In this document: in pieces, positions 56,251 to 64,000 of the stretch | Layout: each line of letters opens with the position of its first letter | Numbering within the stretch: position 1 is the stretch's first letter | Assembly: GCA_003225295.1 (NCBI GenBank) | Contig: QHYZ01000060.1 | Location: 46,712-110,711 of the forward strand | Direction: 5' to 3' | DNA from: Acidobacteriota bacterium | Lineage (GTDB): Bacteria; Acidobacteriota; Terriglobia; Acidiferrales; UBA7541 | DNA: 64,000 nucleotides | Program-made: the position numbers and the translations under genes | Notes under the pieces: generated by a model | What the model saw: only the letters and a program-made list of their open reading frames with translations | What the model was told of the DNA's origin: nothing | Database searches by the model: none

Positions 56251-58281
56251 CTAGCGTCTTTGAAATTCCGGGGCGCCCAGCACCAACCCGGCGACGACGC
56301 CCAGATCCACCTGCTTGCGCGGATCATCAAGCTTGGCCTGCAAGACTTGCGGGTTATCGAGTTGCTTTTCGAGTGTTTCAACCGTAGTCGGGCCCGCCTG
56401 CCCGCCGAGGAATACTCGCACCGCGCGGTCGAGCGCCGTCTTGGGGTCCGCTGAAGAATCCACGCCCAGCAGCGAAGTCACATCGGTACGCGCTCCGCGC
56501 ATCTTGTTTCCCGCGAGAGCCAGGGAATAGTTCAGCCGGTTCAACAGCGCGCCGGTGTTCACCCACGCTTCGGCTTTGTCCGCATACCCAGTTGGCGGCT
56601 GGCACTGGTACAGCGGCTCGCCGATTCGTGCCACCCACTGCACCAGCGGCATGGGCGTGTCCACATCCGTGCCCAGGGCGCGCACCGCGGAAACCACGAG
56701 TTCAAAAGGAGTCTTGATCTTTGCGCGGTAGGATTCCCGCGACCAGAATTCCGGCGACCAGATCATGGTCTTCAGCACGGCGTGAATGTCGCCGTCACTC
56801 GATTGAAACGTCTCGGCCAACCGGCTGACCAACGCCGGCGGCGGATTGTCCGAAACAAAGCGGCGTGCCAATTTCGTGGAAATAAACTTGGCCGTACTCG
56901 GGTGATGCGCCAGCATGTCGATCAGCTGCTCGCCATCCTTCATGCCCCCTGCGTGAATTTTCTTGCCCAGCACGATTTTCGTGTCGGGGTCGTGCAGCCG
57001 GTCGTCGAATTTGAAGTCCGCATACTGCCTGGGCTTGTCAATCGTCCAACCCGTAAAGCAACGCGCCACTTCCGTGACGTCTTTCTGCGTATAACCGCCG
57101 TCGACGCCGAGCGTGTGTAGCTCCATGAGTTCTCGACCGTAATTTTCATTGAGCCCTCGGTCGTTTTTCTTGGGTGGTTGCTGTGGATTTGCCGTCGGTC
57201 GCGGGGGCCAGCCAAATCCTCCGCGACGCCTCTGTTGGCGCATGGCCCGCTCGGCCGCCTGCCGCTGCGCGGCCCGGGGATCCACGCTCAGAAAATTATC
57301 CAGGTAGAAAAGCATGGCCGGGCTTTTCGCCGTCGCGGTCACCAAATCCTTGAACTTTCCGAAGGCATGAGGCTGAATCACGTCGCGCTCATACGAAGTG
57401 AGGTAGTAGCGATCTTCTCCTTTACCGGCGAAAACGTTGAAGTGATTGAACCAGAAATCGTTCATCACCTGCTGGAGTTGCCGCTCGCTGTAAATCGCGC
57501 GCGTCACCTTGGCCATGCCCAGCTCGGCCACCACGCGCTGCGGCCTCTTGCTGTCGTCGGCAATGGCACGCGGGACGTTGTTGGGGTCACCGCCACCCAG
57601 AACGTCGCGCCTTCCCGTGCCATTCGTCGCTGCCTTTCCCTGCGCTGGCTGTTTCATCGGCGCGGCGGCGCTGGGATTGTCAGGCCAGGGTTGCGGCGCG
57701 GAAGCTGACGTCATCGCCGGAGCTTCTGAATTGGCTGGCTGCTCTGGCGCATTCTGCGTGTCTTTTTCAACCACTATGACGGCCGCATCGGAGCGGCGCC
57801 GTTCCTGCCGCGCCTGCGCCTGAACCTGCTGGGCCTGCTTCTCCGCTTGTTTGGGTTGCGGATATTCATCGATCAATTTCGCCGTGGACATCCGCAGCGT
57901 CGGGTAATCCTGGAGTCGCGCTTCCATCGCCCTGTCATCGATGGAATTGGGATTGAGTTGCTGCTCGATCCACTTGGCCAGGCCCATCTGCTGTACGCGC
58001 TCAACGTCGCCCGGACGCGGGCCGTAGGCGAGACGGTTCAGCGCATGGAGGATAGCTTCGTCGGGACTGAGTTCTGTAATCGGCAACCCTTTGAGCGCGG
58101 GATCGGCCTTGGGTTTCTTTTCTTTCGCCACGGCAGGAATTGCAGCGCTGGCCGGCAACTCGACAGTGAGCGACAAAACGCATGTGACCGAGAGGATGGC
58201 GGCGAGGAATGACCTCGGCGTCGCGGAAATAGCTGGGATCCGTTGAAAAAACGAGGAGGCGGGGCGCTCTTCGAGCCTCAT
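56251..58281 (-). CDS. DUF1800 family protein
   Basis: Exported protein of 676 residues, partner of the DUF1501 protein. After a signal segment it shows AILHALNRLAYGPRPGDVER and GLAKWIEQQLNP at the start of the domain, then QQVMNDFWFNHFNVFAGKG, LNENYGRELMELHTLGVDGGYTQKDV, and the C-terminal MIWSPEFWSRESYRAKIKTP. An insert at about residues 140-225 is rich in Gln, Ala and Pro (low complexity), and a second short Arg/Gly/Pro-rich insert lies near residue 350; both are longer than I would expect. AGGAG precedes the ATG at 58281. Function unknown. Confidence 0.9.
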   Translation of the reverse strand: MRLEERPASSFFQRIPAISATPRSFLAAILSVTCVLSLTVELPASAAIPAVAKEKKPKADPALKGLPITELSPDEAILHALNRLAYGPRPGDVERVQQMGLAKWIEQQLNPNSIDDRAMEARLQDYPTLRMSTAKLIDEYPQPKQAEKQAQQVQAQARQERRRSDAAVIVVEKDTQNAPEQPANSEAPAMTSASAPQPWPDNPSAAAPMKQPAQGKAATNGTGRRDVLGGGDPNNVPRAIADDSKRPQRVVAELGMAKVTRAIYSERQLQQVMNDFWFNHFNVFAGKGEDRYYLTSYERDVIQPHAFGKFKDLVTATAKSPAMLFYLDNFLSVDPRAAQRQAAERAMRQQRRRGGFGWPPRPTANPQQPPKKNDRGLNENYGRELMELHTLGVDGGYTQKDVTEVARCFTGWTIDKPRQYADFKFDDRLHDPDTKIVLGKKIHAGGMKDGEQLIDMLAHHPSTAKFISTKLARRFVSDNPPPALVSRLAETFQSSDGDIHAVLKTMIWSPEFWSRESYRAKIKTPFELVVSAVRALGTDVDTPMPLVQWVARIGEPLYQCQPPTGYADKAEAWVNTGALLNRLNYSLALAGNKMRGARTDVTSLLGVDSSADPKTALDRAVRVFLGGQAGPTTVETLEKQLDNPQVLQAKLDDPRKQVDLGVVAGLVLGAPEFQRR

Positions 58282-58553
58282 AGCATTCTCCTGCGGGTTG
58301 GCAGATTGGGCAAATCACCGGGCACGCATAGAATAACCCTTGCCCGGCGAAGAAGTTGCAGAAGTCCACCGACCGTGTCGAATCCTTACCATGGTCGGAA
58401 ATAAAGACAGGAAAGGACTTAGAGGGGAGGCCCTGGAGCGCGCCGGAGGCATGACCGCCCCTTGCTCAACGGCCGCGGCCGCCGCAAGAGCGGCAGCAAG
58501 ATTCGCGCACTCCAAAATGCGCGCGGTCATTTTTCAGGGCCGCGGGAGTTTCA

Positions 58554-60956
58554 TCACTCCGTTATGTCAAAGTCCACCGTCCGGTCCGGCGCATGATTTT
58601 TCGCGCTGTCGATGGCCTGCATCACCAAGCGGTAGGAACCCGGTTTCAGGTCGTCTATTTTCACCTTCAGACCGATGGGAATCACCGCATTGCCCTTTTG
58701 GATGTAATCATCGGCGCGCATGACCTCAGTAAAAAATACTTGCTTGTTGGTCGATTGCTCAAATATGCGGTAGGCCATGCCCACAACCGGCGGCGTCGCC
58801 GAGGTCAGCAGGGGTTCATAAATCTCCGTGTACAGAACTACGTTGTCCGTATGTTTGAACCGATTGCTGCCGGAAGGAATGATTTGCGTGCCCTTGACCA
58901 CCAGCGGGGTGCGGTCTTCGAGCAGAACGGCATCCAGGCCGGTCGGAATATCGTTCAGCCTTTGCGCGGAATTCGTCAGCGCCACGCCGCTGAGGCTGAA
59001 GTGTTTTCCGTCATAGGGATCGATGGCCAGCGGGGACTCAAATTTCCCAAACGCATCGCCGCCGGCGCTAAGGACAACGGCTAGCTTGTAAGTGCCTGGT
59101 GTGGCGTCGAATTGATTTTCATAGTGATACGGCAACTTGGTGAACTCTTTCCATTCATCTTTCTCCAAGTCCAGGTTAACGGTATCACTGAATCGCGCCC
59201 CTACCGTCCCGTCCGTTCGGTAGGCAATACCTAGCACGTTCAAGTTGGCGTGATACTTTCCCTTGTCCTTATTGAATTGAAATGTATCCGAAGGAATTTC
59301 CATCGCCAGGTTGACCCGCGCTGTGTCCGGCGCAGTGTAGAAATAAGGCGTCTGCAGCACGCCATGAATCGAACCGGGCTGCGAGCCCACGGCATGCGAT
59401 TCGAGCTGCTTTTCCAGGGGCTTGCCTTCGAGCACGTTTGCGGACCGCGTGTTGCAGTACCCGCTGCGCGCACGCACGTTCAGTCCGCCACGATTCAGCT
59501 TCACTTTCAGCGTGTGGCAGCTCCCTTCCGGCGTGTCGCCGGGCACGTACCCCAGTATGTAGAACTCGTTTTGCTCGCGCCCGATGCGCTCGAGTCCACC
59601 CAGTAGGTCGTTGGTATTGAAGATTGTGAAGCCGCCCGTTCCCTCCGCCAGCGCTGCCAGGATCTGCTGGTTGGTCGAAGCCGAAGGTGGGAATGGCGGC
59701 ACGATCGTCCGTGGCTGGCCGTAGGGCGAACTGTTGTAGTTAGAGACGGGATTGGAACCGCCACCCCGGGTGCCGCCCCCCGTGCTGCCGCCACCGCGAG
59801 TGCCGCCGCCGGACCCACCCTTTCCTCCACCGCCGGTGCCGCCTTTACCGCCCCCTCCTGTGCCACCACCTCCACCGGAACCACCCTTAGCACCGCCGCC
59901 CGTGCCTCCACCCCCCGTACCACCGCCTCCACCACGGCCTCCGCCACCGCCACCGGCTCCACCGCCGCCACCCCCTGGTCGCTGCGGATCAGGCACGGCC
60001 ATCGCCGGATAGGCCGCCAGCAGAACGCGTGGATGCGGCGAAGTCCTCCGCGCCGGGATGTGGCTTCTAGCGGCCTGGGTCTTTCCAGCCACTGTCCTCC
60101 TGCCGGCGCTCCCGCCCGGAGCTGTCGCCACCAGACCGCGTGCGTCCAGCGCGTAGACCGCCACATTCGACTTGTTGCAAGCATCAATGGTTGCCGTTAG
60201 CTCCGATTGGTTTTCCTGCGTCAGCGGGAACCCTCCCGAAAACAGCACCACCATTTTTCGGCCCGGGACCGCGCGGAGATTTTTCGCCAGGCTGCGCACC
60301 GCGAGCAGCATGCTGCGCGCCCCAAAATCCGCCTCGGCATTACCCAGAGACGAAAGACCGGTCGACGCAACCGTGACGGGCACGTCCGGCCCTGGTGCGT
60401 TCGGATCGACCGACGAACTCTTCACTCCCGAGACCGCTGCGCGGAGCACGTCTGCGTTTGCAGTGAAATTCTGCACGATGCGGAGTGAGCCCCCGAAATC
60501 CACGACGGCCATCAATCGATCAGGTCCGGCGTTAGCAGCAATGAACTTAGTCGCGGCGCTCCGCGCCTGGATCTGGTCCGGCGCCGCCATCGTGGAATTG
60601 TCGAAAAACAAAATCAGATACCGGCGTTGGCCGTTGGCTTGGGTAGCCGCATCGGCACCGGTAGAAAAAGTGGAAACCGGCTGCTCCTTGTTATCTTCGA
60701 AGACTTTGAAATCATTCTGTGCGAGGTCGCGGACATAGTTGCCCTTTTTGTCCGTCACCACCGCATCGACGAGCACCAGCTTTGATTCTTTCTTGATCAC
60801 GACGACCGGCTGCTGCTCCGCCGGTGAGGCCGCTTGCGGGGTTGCCGGAACGGGTTGCCCTTGCCCCTGGGAAGGAGCAGGAGTCAAGCACATCACCCCA
60901 GCAGCCAACCAGGCCGCCGATCGAAATGTTGGCCTGAAGTTTGTCAGCGTATTCAT
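58554..60956 (-). CDS. Acidobacterial VWFA-related protein with Gly-rich insert
   Basis: Exported protein of about 800 residues. Signal peptide, then VLVDAVVTDKKGNYVRDLAQ and DFKVFEDNKEQPVSTF, the opening of the acidobacterial VWFA-related family. The von Willebrand A domain has the metal-site variant LILFFDNSTMAAPDQ and VVLFSGGFPLTQENQ. A ~75-residue insert (59752-59985) is nearly all Gly with Ser/Thr/Lys. The rest, from YILGYVPGD to the end, is a set of beta domains. I chose ATG 60956 after GGGGG; TTG 60986 overlaps the upstream stop. Function unknown; perhaps a surface or periplasmic scaffold. Confidence 0.85.
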   Translation of the reverse strand: MNTLTNFRPTFRSAAWLAAGVMCLTPAPSQGQGQPVPATPQAASPAEQQPVVVIKKESKLVLVDAVVTDKKGNYVRDLAQNDFKVFEDNKEQPVSTFSTGADAATQANGQRRYLILFFDNSTMAAPDQIQARSAATKFIAANAGPDRLMAVVDFGGSLRIVQNFTANADVLRAAVSGVKSSSVDPNAPGPDVPVTVASTGLSSLGNAEADFGARSMLLAVRSLAKNLRAVPGRKMVVLFSGGFPLTQENQSELTATIDACNKSNVAVYALDARGLVATAPGGSAGRRTVAGKTQAARSHIPARRTSPHPRVLLAAYPAMAVPDPQRPGGGGGGAGGGGGGRGGGGGTGGGGTGGGAKGGSGGGGGTGGGGKGGTGGGGKGGSGGGTRGGGSTGGGTRGGGSNPVSNYNSSPYGQPRTIVPPFPPSASTNQQILAALAEGTGGFTIFNTNDLLGGLERIGREQNEFYILGYVPGDTPEGSCHTLKVKLNRGGLNVRARSGYCNTRSANVLEGKPLEKQLESHAVGSQPGSIHGVLQTPYFYTAPDTARVNLAMEIPSDTFQFNKDKGKYHANLNVLGIAYRTDGTVGARFSDTVNLDLEKDEWKEFTKLPYHYENQFDATPGTYKLAVVLSAGGDAFGKFESPLAIDPYDGKHFSLSGVALTNSAQRLNDIPTGLDAVLLEDRTPLVVKGTQIIPSGSNRFKHTDNVVLYTEIYEPLLTSATPPVVGMAYRIFEQSTNKQVFFTEVMRADDYIQKGNAVIPIGLKVKIDDLKPGSYRLVMQAIDSAKNHAPDRTVDFDITE
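59752..59985 (-). repeat. Gly-rich low-complexity tract inside the VWA gene
   Basis: About 230 bases of GGN-type codons with interspersed Ser, Thr, Lys and Arg codons encode a flexible glycine tract. On the other strand it reads as a Pro-rich frame, which is a shadow. Such tracts expand and contract by slippage, so length may vary between strains. Confidence 0.8.
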
Positions 60957-60982
60957 ATTTCCCCCACCACAATTTCTTAACT

Positions 60983-62797
60983 TCAATACGGGATGACCAC
61001 TGCCCCGTTGCGTGCTGCCATCTGCGCACCGACGGCGTCTCGCACGACCAGGCGTACGAGGTAGGTGCCCGGTTTCAAATCAAAACTGGTTTTCACCGTG
61101 AACCCTGAGCGGCTCAATCGGGTATAGGTCGTGTCCAGCAAATTCATCTCCACGACCTTAGAAAGGCCAGTGACAAAATTTCCGTTCTCGTCGAAAATTC
61201 CGGTGACGATCGTCAATTGATCGTTGTTGCGTCCCCGCACTTTCTGGAAATGGATTCCCTTCACGTCCAGGCGCGTCAAGACCGCGAGGCGTGCCTGGAC
61301 CTCATCTTTCTTGAAAAACTGCGTTTGCAGCTCCACCGGTAGGTCGCGGATCTCTTCTTGCGAAAACAAAGCTTCCTGCATCTCCAGCTTTGTCGCTTCG
61401 GCGGGATCGGTGAGCGTCTTCGGAGCGAAGTAACCATGCCGTGCTTGAATTTCGAATTTTTGCTTGTTCGTGAGCGCGACCTTCAGCATGTGAAACCGTC
61501 CGTCGATTTTCAGGTTCTGCGGCGCAAATCCCAGCAAATAGGAAAGCGCCGGGGCGGCGCCCGCCTCCCGCATAGCTTCATCCACGTCGTTGCGGTTGTG
61601 GAAGAACTTGCCGCCCGTTCCATCGGCCAACTGCGCCAGAACGTCCTCTTGCGCGACTTGCGTTGACACGCGATAGGAGGTTTTGAAACCGGCGGTACGG
61701 ATGGTGTCGTTCGGTGGATCGGCGATGTCCCCCATATCCGGAGTGTAGAGGCCGCGCGCATCAATTGTGTTGATCACAATGTTGGCGCGAGTCGCGCGGT
61801 CGACCATTTCGGAAGCCTCCGACTGAAGGGTTGAGGCTATAAAGCCAGGTGACACCAACACAAGTACGCGTTGACCGGGCATGCTCGCCAGACGTCTGAC
61901 GACGTCTTCGAGATGCCTGTAGGCATACTCCGTCTCGTCGTCTCCTTGCGCCACCGCGCGATCCGCCGCGACTTGCGCCAGGTTCTGTGCTGCCGCCCTC
62001 ATTCTGGGGTCCGCGTTGAAAGCGCACTGCAGTGCCTCTTCGGTCGCAACGCCGAGGGCCTGCTGGTCAGACTTGTTCACAATCAGGTCGGCCTGGTAAT
62101 AACCCACGTCCGGGCATTCATGAGAATTGTGGCTCGTCAGAGAACGCGGTAGGATTCCAAACAACGCTTCCGCGAGTTTGTTGTGATCATCGGTGAACTC
62201 CTGCGTCAACTGCCCGGAGGTCGTGTTCAGCGAGACGCGATCACTCGCCGCCAAAGCTTCGAAAAAGCGTGTTGCCGAATCACGGACGAAGGCCGCGTCG
62301 GCCATCGATAGGTGCACGTCGTCGAACACCATGGAGACAAATCGCTGCGGCAAAACGACGGATTTGCCAACGGCTGCATCCGCGCTCGACGAAGAACCCT
62401 CGGCGTCCGTGGAGGCTACTGCCGAGGCCGTGCGTGTCTCGGGCGTCTCCACACTGAAAGAAGAAATTGTTTGTAGTTTGCGGTTGTCGAAGAGTTGAAA
62501 ATCTTCCTTCTTGAGATTGGATACGATCTTGCCTTGCGAGTCGCGGACCACCACGCGGACCAGCACCAGGTTTACGCGCACCTTGAAGGTGGTCGGCGTA
62601 TCGCGACTGGAGACTTCCTCATTCTGGCCCGCTGCCGGCGCCGACGGGGGTTTCGCCGTCGAATCTGTCTTTAAGGGTGCATCCTGGGGGAGTGCGGGTG
62701 TTTGAGCGTAGAGCCGGCTGCCGGAAACTGACAGGCAGCAAGCAAAAACTAGCAGAATGGTGCGGCGGAACCCGGGGAATAGCAGTGAATGAAACAT
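60983..62797 (-). CDS. Acidobacterial VWFA-related protein
   Basis: Exported protein of 604 residues. Signal peptide (about 1-31, ending GSRLYAQT), then FKVRVNLVLVRVVVRDSQGK and LKKEDFQLFDNRKLQTIS, which match the acidobacterial VWFA-related family. The A domain contains SMVFDDVHLSMADAAFVRD, ASDRVSLNTTSGQ and RVLVLVSPGFI; then YLLGFAPQNLKIDGRFHML and a C-terminal beta domain. The metal site (DDVHLS) differs from the classical DxSxS. The next gene is a shorter-spaced paralogue, with 26 bases between its ATG and this stop, so the two form an operon. Confidence 0.87.
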   Translation of the reverse strand: MFHSLLFPGFRRTILLVFACCLSVSGSRLYAQTPALPQDAPLKTDSTAKPPSAPAAGQNEEVSSRDTPTTFKVRVNLVLVRVVVRDSQGKIVSNLKKEDFQLFDNRKLQTISSFSVETPETRTASAVASTDAEGSSSSADAAVGKSVVLPQRFVSMVFDDVHLSMADAAFVRDSATRFFEALAASDRVSLNTTSGQLTQEFTDDHNKLAEALFGILPRSLTSHNSHECPDVGYYQADLIVNKSDQQALGVATEEALQCAFNADPRMRAAAQNLAQVAADRAVAQGDDETEYAYRHLEDVVRRLASMPGQRVLVLVSPGFIASTLQSEASEMVDRATRANIVINTIDARGLYTPDMGDIADPPNDTIRTAGFKTSYRVSTQVAQEDVLAQLADGTGGKFFHNRNDVDEAMREAGAAPALSYLLGFAPQNLKIDGRFHMLKVALTNKQKFEIQARHGYFAPKTLTDPAEATKLEMQEALFSQEEIRDLPVELQTQFFKKDEVQARLAVLTRLDVKGIHFQKVRGRNNDQLTIVTGIFDENGNFVTGLSKVVEMNLLDTTYTRLSRSGFTVKTSFDLKPGTYLVRLVVRDAVGAQMAARNGAVVIPY

Positions 62798-62907
62798 CCC
62801 TGCCCTTCACAAAGCCGCATCCTAAGGCGTCCGCGAGGGAGGAAACCAGGGATGCCCTACTGCTGACTGGTGATTTGACTATACGCCCGGCACAATTTTT
62901 GTGTCAA

Positions 62908-63141
62908 TCACGAAGCTGCTCGATATCCAGTTAGGCTCCAGACGTCCTGCGCTTCTTCATGGCGAAGCACGTAACGGTCGCCGTCGTCCACGAGCACGCG
63001 AAAGTAGGTCGCGCCTGGTGAATACCAGCGATCTTCAATGGCCACAATCTCCCTGACTCCGTCGATCAGATTCAGCCTCAAGGGAAGCTCGTCCGCCTGA
63101 TACCCGGAATGGCACTCCACGCTAATAACTTGTTTACGCAC
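62908..63141 (-). CDS. Small hypothetical protein downstream of the YihY-family gene
   Basis: Protein of 77 residues (GTG 63141) or 81 (GTG 63153), overlapping the end of the YihY-family gene by eight or twenty bases. It reads as a compact beta-type fold, with IEDRWYSPGATYFRVLVDDGDRYVLRHEE in the middle. I do not recognise a named family with certainty. The overlap suggests co-translation with the membrane protein. Confidence 0.6.
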   Translation of the reverse strand: MRKQVISVECHSGYQADELPLRLNLIDGVREIVAIEDRWYSPGATYFRVLVDDGDRYVLRHEEAQDVWSLTGYRAAS

Positions 63142-63976
63142 GGGCCCGCGCACCTCGGCGGCTCTCCGCCAGCTCCGCGTTCCAGGCGGCTCCCAGGAAA
63201 ATAATTACTGCGGAAAGCTGCATCCAGATGATCAAACCGATCACGGCTGCAAGCCCGCCATACACGACGCTGTACGGAACGCGGCGCACGTAAACTCCAA
63301 ACAGCACGTCAACCAGCCACCACAGCAGCGTCGCGACCATCGCTCCGGGCAGGACGTTGCGCATGCTGTCCTCCGAGGGCCGCGCCACGCGATAAATCAC
63401 CGTCAGTGCCATCATGGCCAGCACCATCGCGGCGACCGGGAAAAAGAAATTCCACCATCCTTGTAAAACGGCGTGCTTGCCGACTTCATGGGCAATCCAT
63501 CGTCGCAGCGGCTTGCCCAGAACGCCCAGGATGGCCGCCCCCAGCAACGGAGCAATCGTGGCCAGCAGCAACATCAGGCCGCGAACTTGGCGGTGCAGAA
63601 ACCCGAGTTTTTCCGTGTCCCCATAGATGGTCTGAATTCCCTGCATCACCAGTTTCATCACCTGTGAGCCTGCGAGCAACGTTCCCGTCCATCCCAGCGC
63701 CGCGATTTTCCACGCGTCCGGTCCGCGCTTCACCAAAAACTCCGAAACGATCGCCTGACTCCCGGGGGGCAAAAACTGTGTGAGATCCGCGATTAGGTCG
63801 AACAGGCTCGTCCGGCCGCCAATCCGGCTCGTCGCCACCGCCACGGCAATCAGCAGGGTTGGGAAAAACGCCAGAAAAAGATTGAAGGCGATCGCCTGCG
63901 AAATCACGCCGCAACGTGGAAATACACGCGCAAGCATCCGGTAGACCCATCGAAGGAGTTCCGCGGATGAAATCAT
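63134..63976 (-). CDS. YihY/BrkB (UPF0761) family membrane protein
   Basis: Integral membrane protein of 280 residues with about six hydrophobic segments. Family motifs include AIAFNLFLAFFPTLLIAVAV, LGFLHRQVRGLMLLLA and VVYGGLAAVIGLIIWMQLSA. It is often annotated as ribonuclease BN, though that name came from a mistaken link. The stretch TATAAT lies 8 bases before the ATG, so the message may be leaderless. Function unknown. Confidence 0.85.
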   Translation of the reverse strand: MISSAELLRWVYRMLARVFPRCGVISQAIAFNLFLAFFPTLLIAVAVATSRIGGRTSLFDLIADLTQFLPPGSQAIVSEFLVKRGPDAWKIAALGWTGTLLAGSQVMKLVMQGIQTIYGDTEKLGFLHRQVRGLMLLLATIAPLLGAAILGVLGKPLRRWIAHEVGKHAVLQGWWNFFFPVAAMVLAMMALTVIYRVARPSEDSMRNVLPGAMVATLLWWLVDVLFGVYVRRVPYSVVYGGLAAVIGLIIWMQLSAVIIFLGAAWNAELAESRRGARARA

Positions 63977-63984
63977 AGCCGGGC

Positions 63985-63990
63985 ATTATA
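63985..63990 (-). promoter_or_regulatory. -10 box of the YihY-family gene
   Basis: TATAAT on the minus strand at 63990-63985, eight bases upstream of the ATG at 63976. The start of transcription would fall within a few bases of the ATG, suggesting a leaderless message. The -35 region would lie just outside the window. Confidence 0.5.
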
Positions 63991-64000
63991 CCTGCCTGAG

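Noticed and set aside
59752..60012. Plus-strand frame of nearly pure proline
   Set aside because: It is the mirror of the glycine tract in the VWA gene.

Overview
The window looks like chromosomal DNA of an acidobacterium. The strongest taxonomic hints are two tandem proteins of the acidobacterial VWFA-related type, a large TonB-dependent receptor with an N-terminal carboxypeptidase-regulatory domain, a DUF1800/DUF1501 pair, two tripartite RND pumps and a K+-independent-type membrane pyrophosphatase. No taxonomic search was possible, so this rests on gene content alone.

Layout. 0-8 kb: tail of a VIT-type iron transporter, then an mdtABC-like RND operon (minus strand). 8.3-15.5 kb: anchored cytochrome c, MFS exporter, YncE-like beta-propeller with a clear terminator, metallophosphoesterase, TonB-dependent receptor. 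15.7-24.6 kb (minus strand): an intact response regulator/histidine kinase pair, an OMF-adaptor-RND pump operon, and a decayed second regulator that looks fused to the tail of a lost kinase. 24.8-29.8 kb: SpoIIE-type phosphatase facing an operon of anti-sigma-like kinase, STAS protein and mlaE-mlaF-mlaD-lipoprotein, which suggests lipid transport under partner-switching control. 30-42.7 kb: accessory region with broken genes (HNH nuclease, Old Yellow Enzyme, VapC remnant, an unknown family), a vapBC-like pair and a mercury-resistance cluster. 42.7-64 kb: housekeeping genes (RNase P RNA, ligA, lipid kinase, bioD, hppA), an orphan Imm1-like gene, a sugar-active pair, DUF1501/DUF1800, two VWA proteins and a YihY-family membrane protein.

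Main discovery. The mercury region (33.3-36.95 kb) contains two genes interrupted by an in-frame TGA exactly where a catalytic cysteine is expected. The first is a MerB-type organomercurial lyase whose TGA aligns with Cys159 of classical MerB. It is followed by a perfect 8-bp hairpin with loop GGTC, 19 nt downstream, which is the layout of a bacterial SECIS element. The second is a membrane-anchored thioredoxin-like protein with the motif TGA-P-V-C (UxxC), overlapping merT by ATGA. Between them lie a MerR gene with a textbook 20-bp-spacer promoter and two small genes of unknown function. I read this as a selenocysteine-dependent mercury/organomercury detoxification system, with merB translationally coupled to a toxin-antitoxin pair. 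Standard ORF callers would truncate both selenoproteins.
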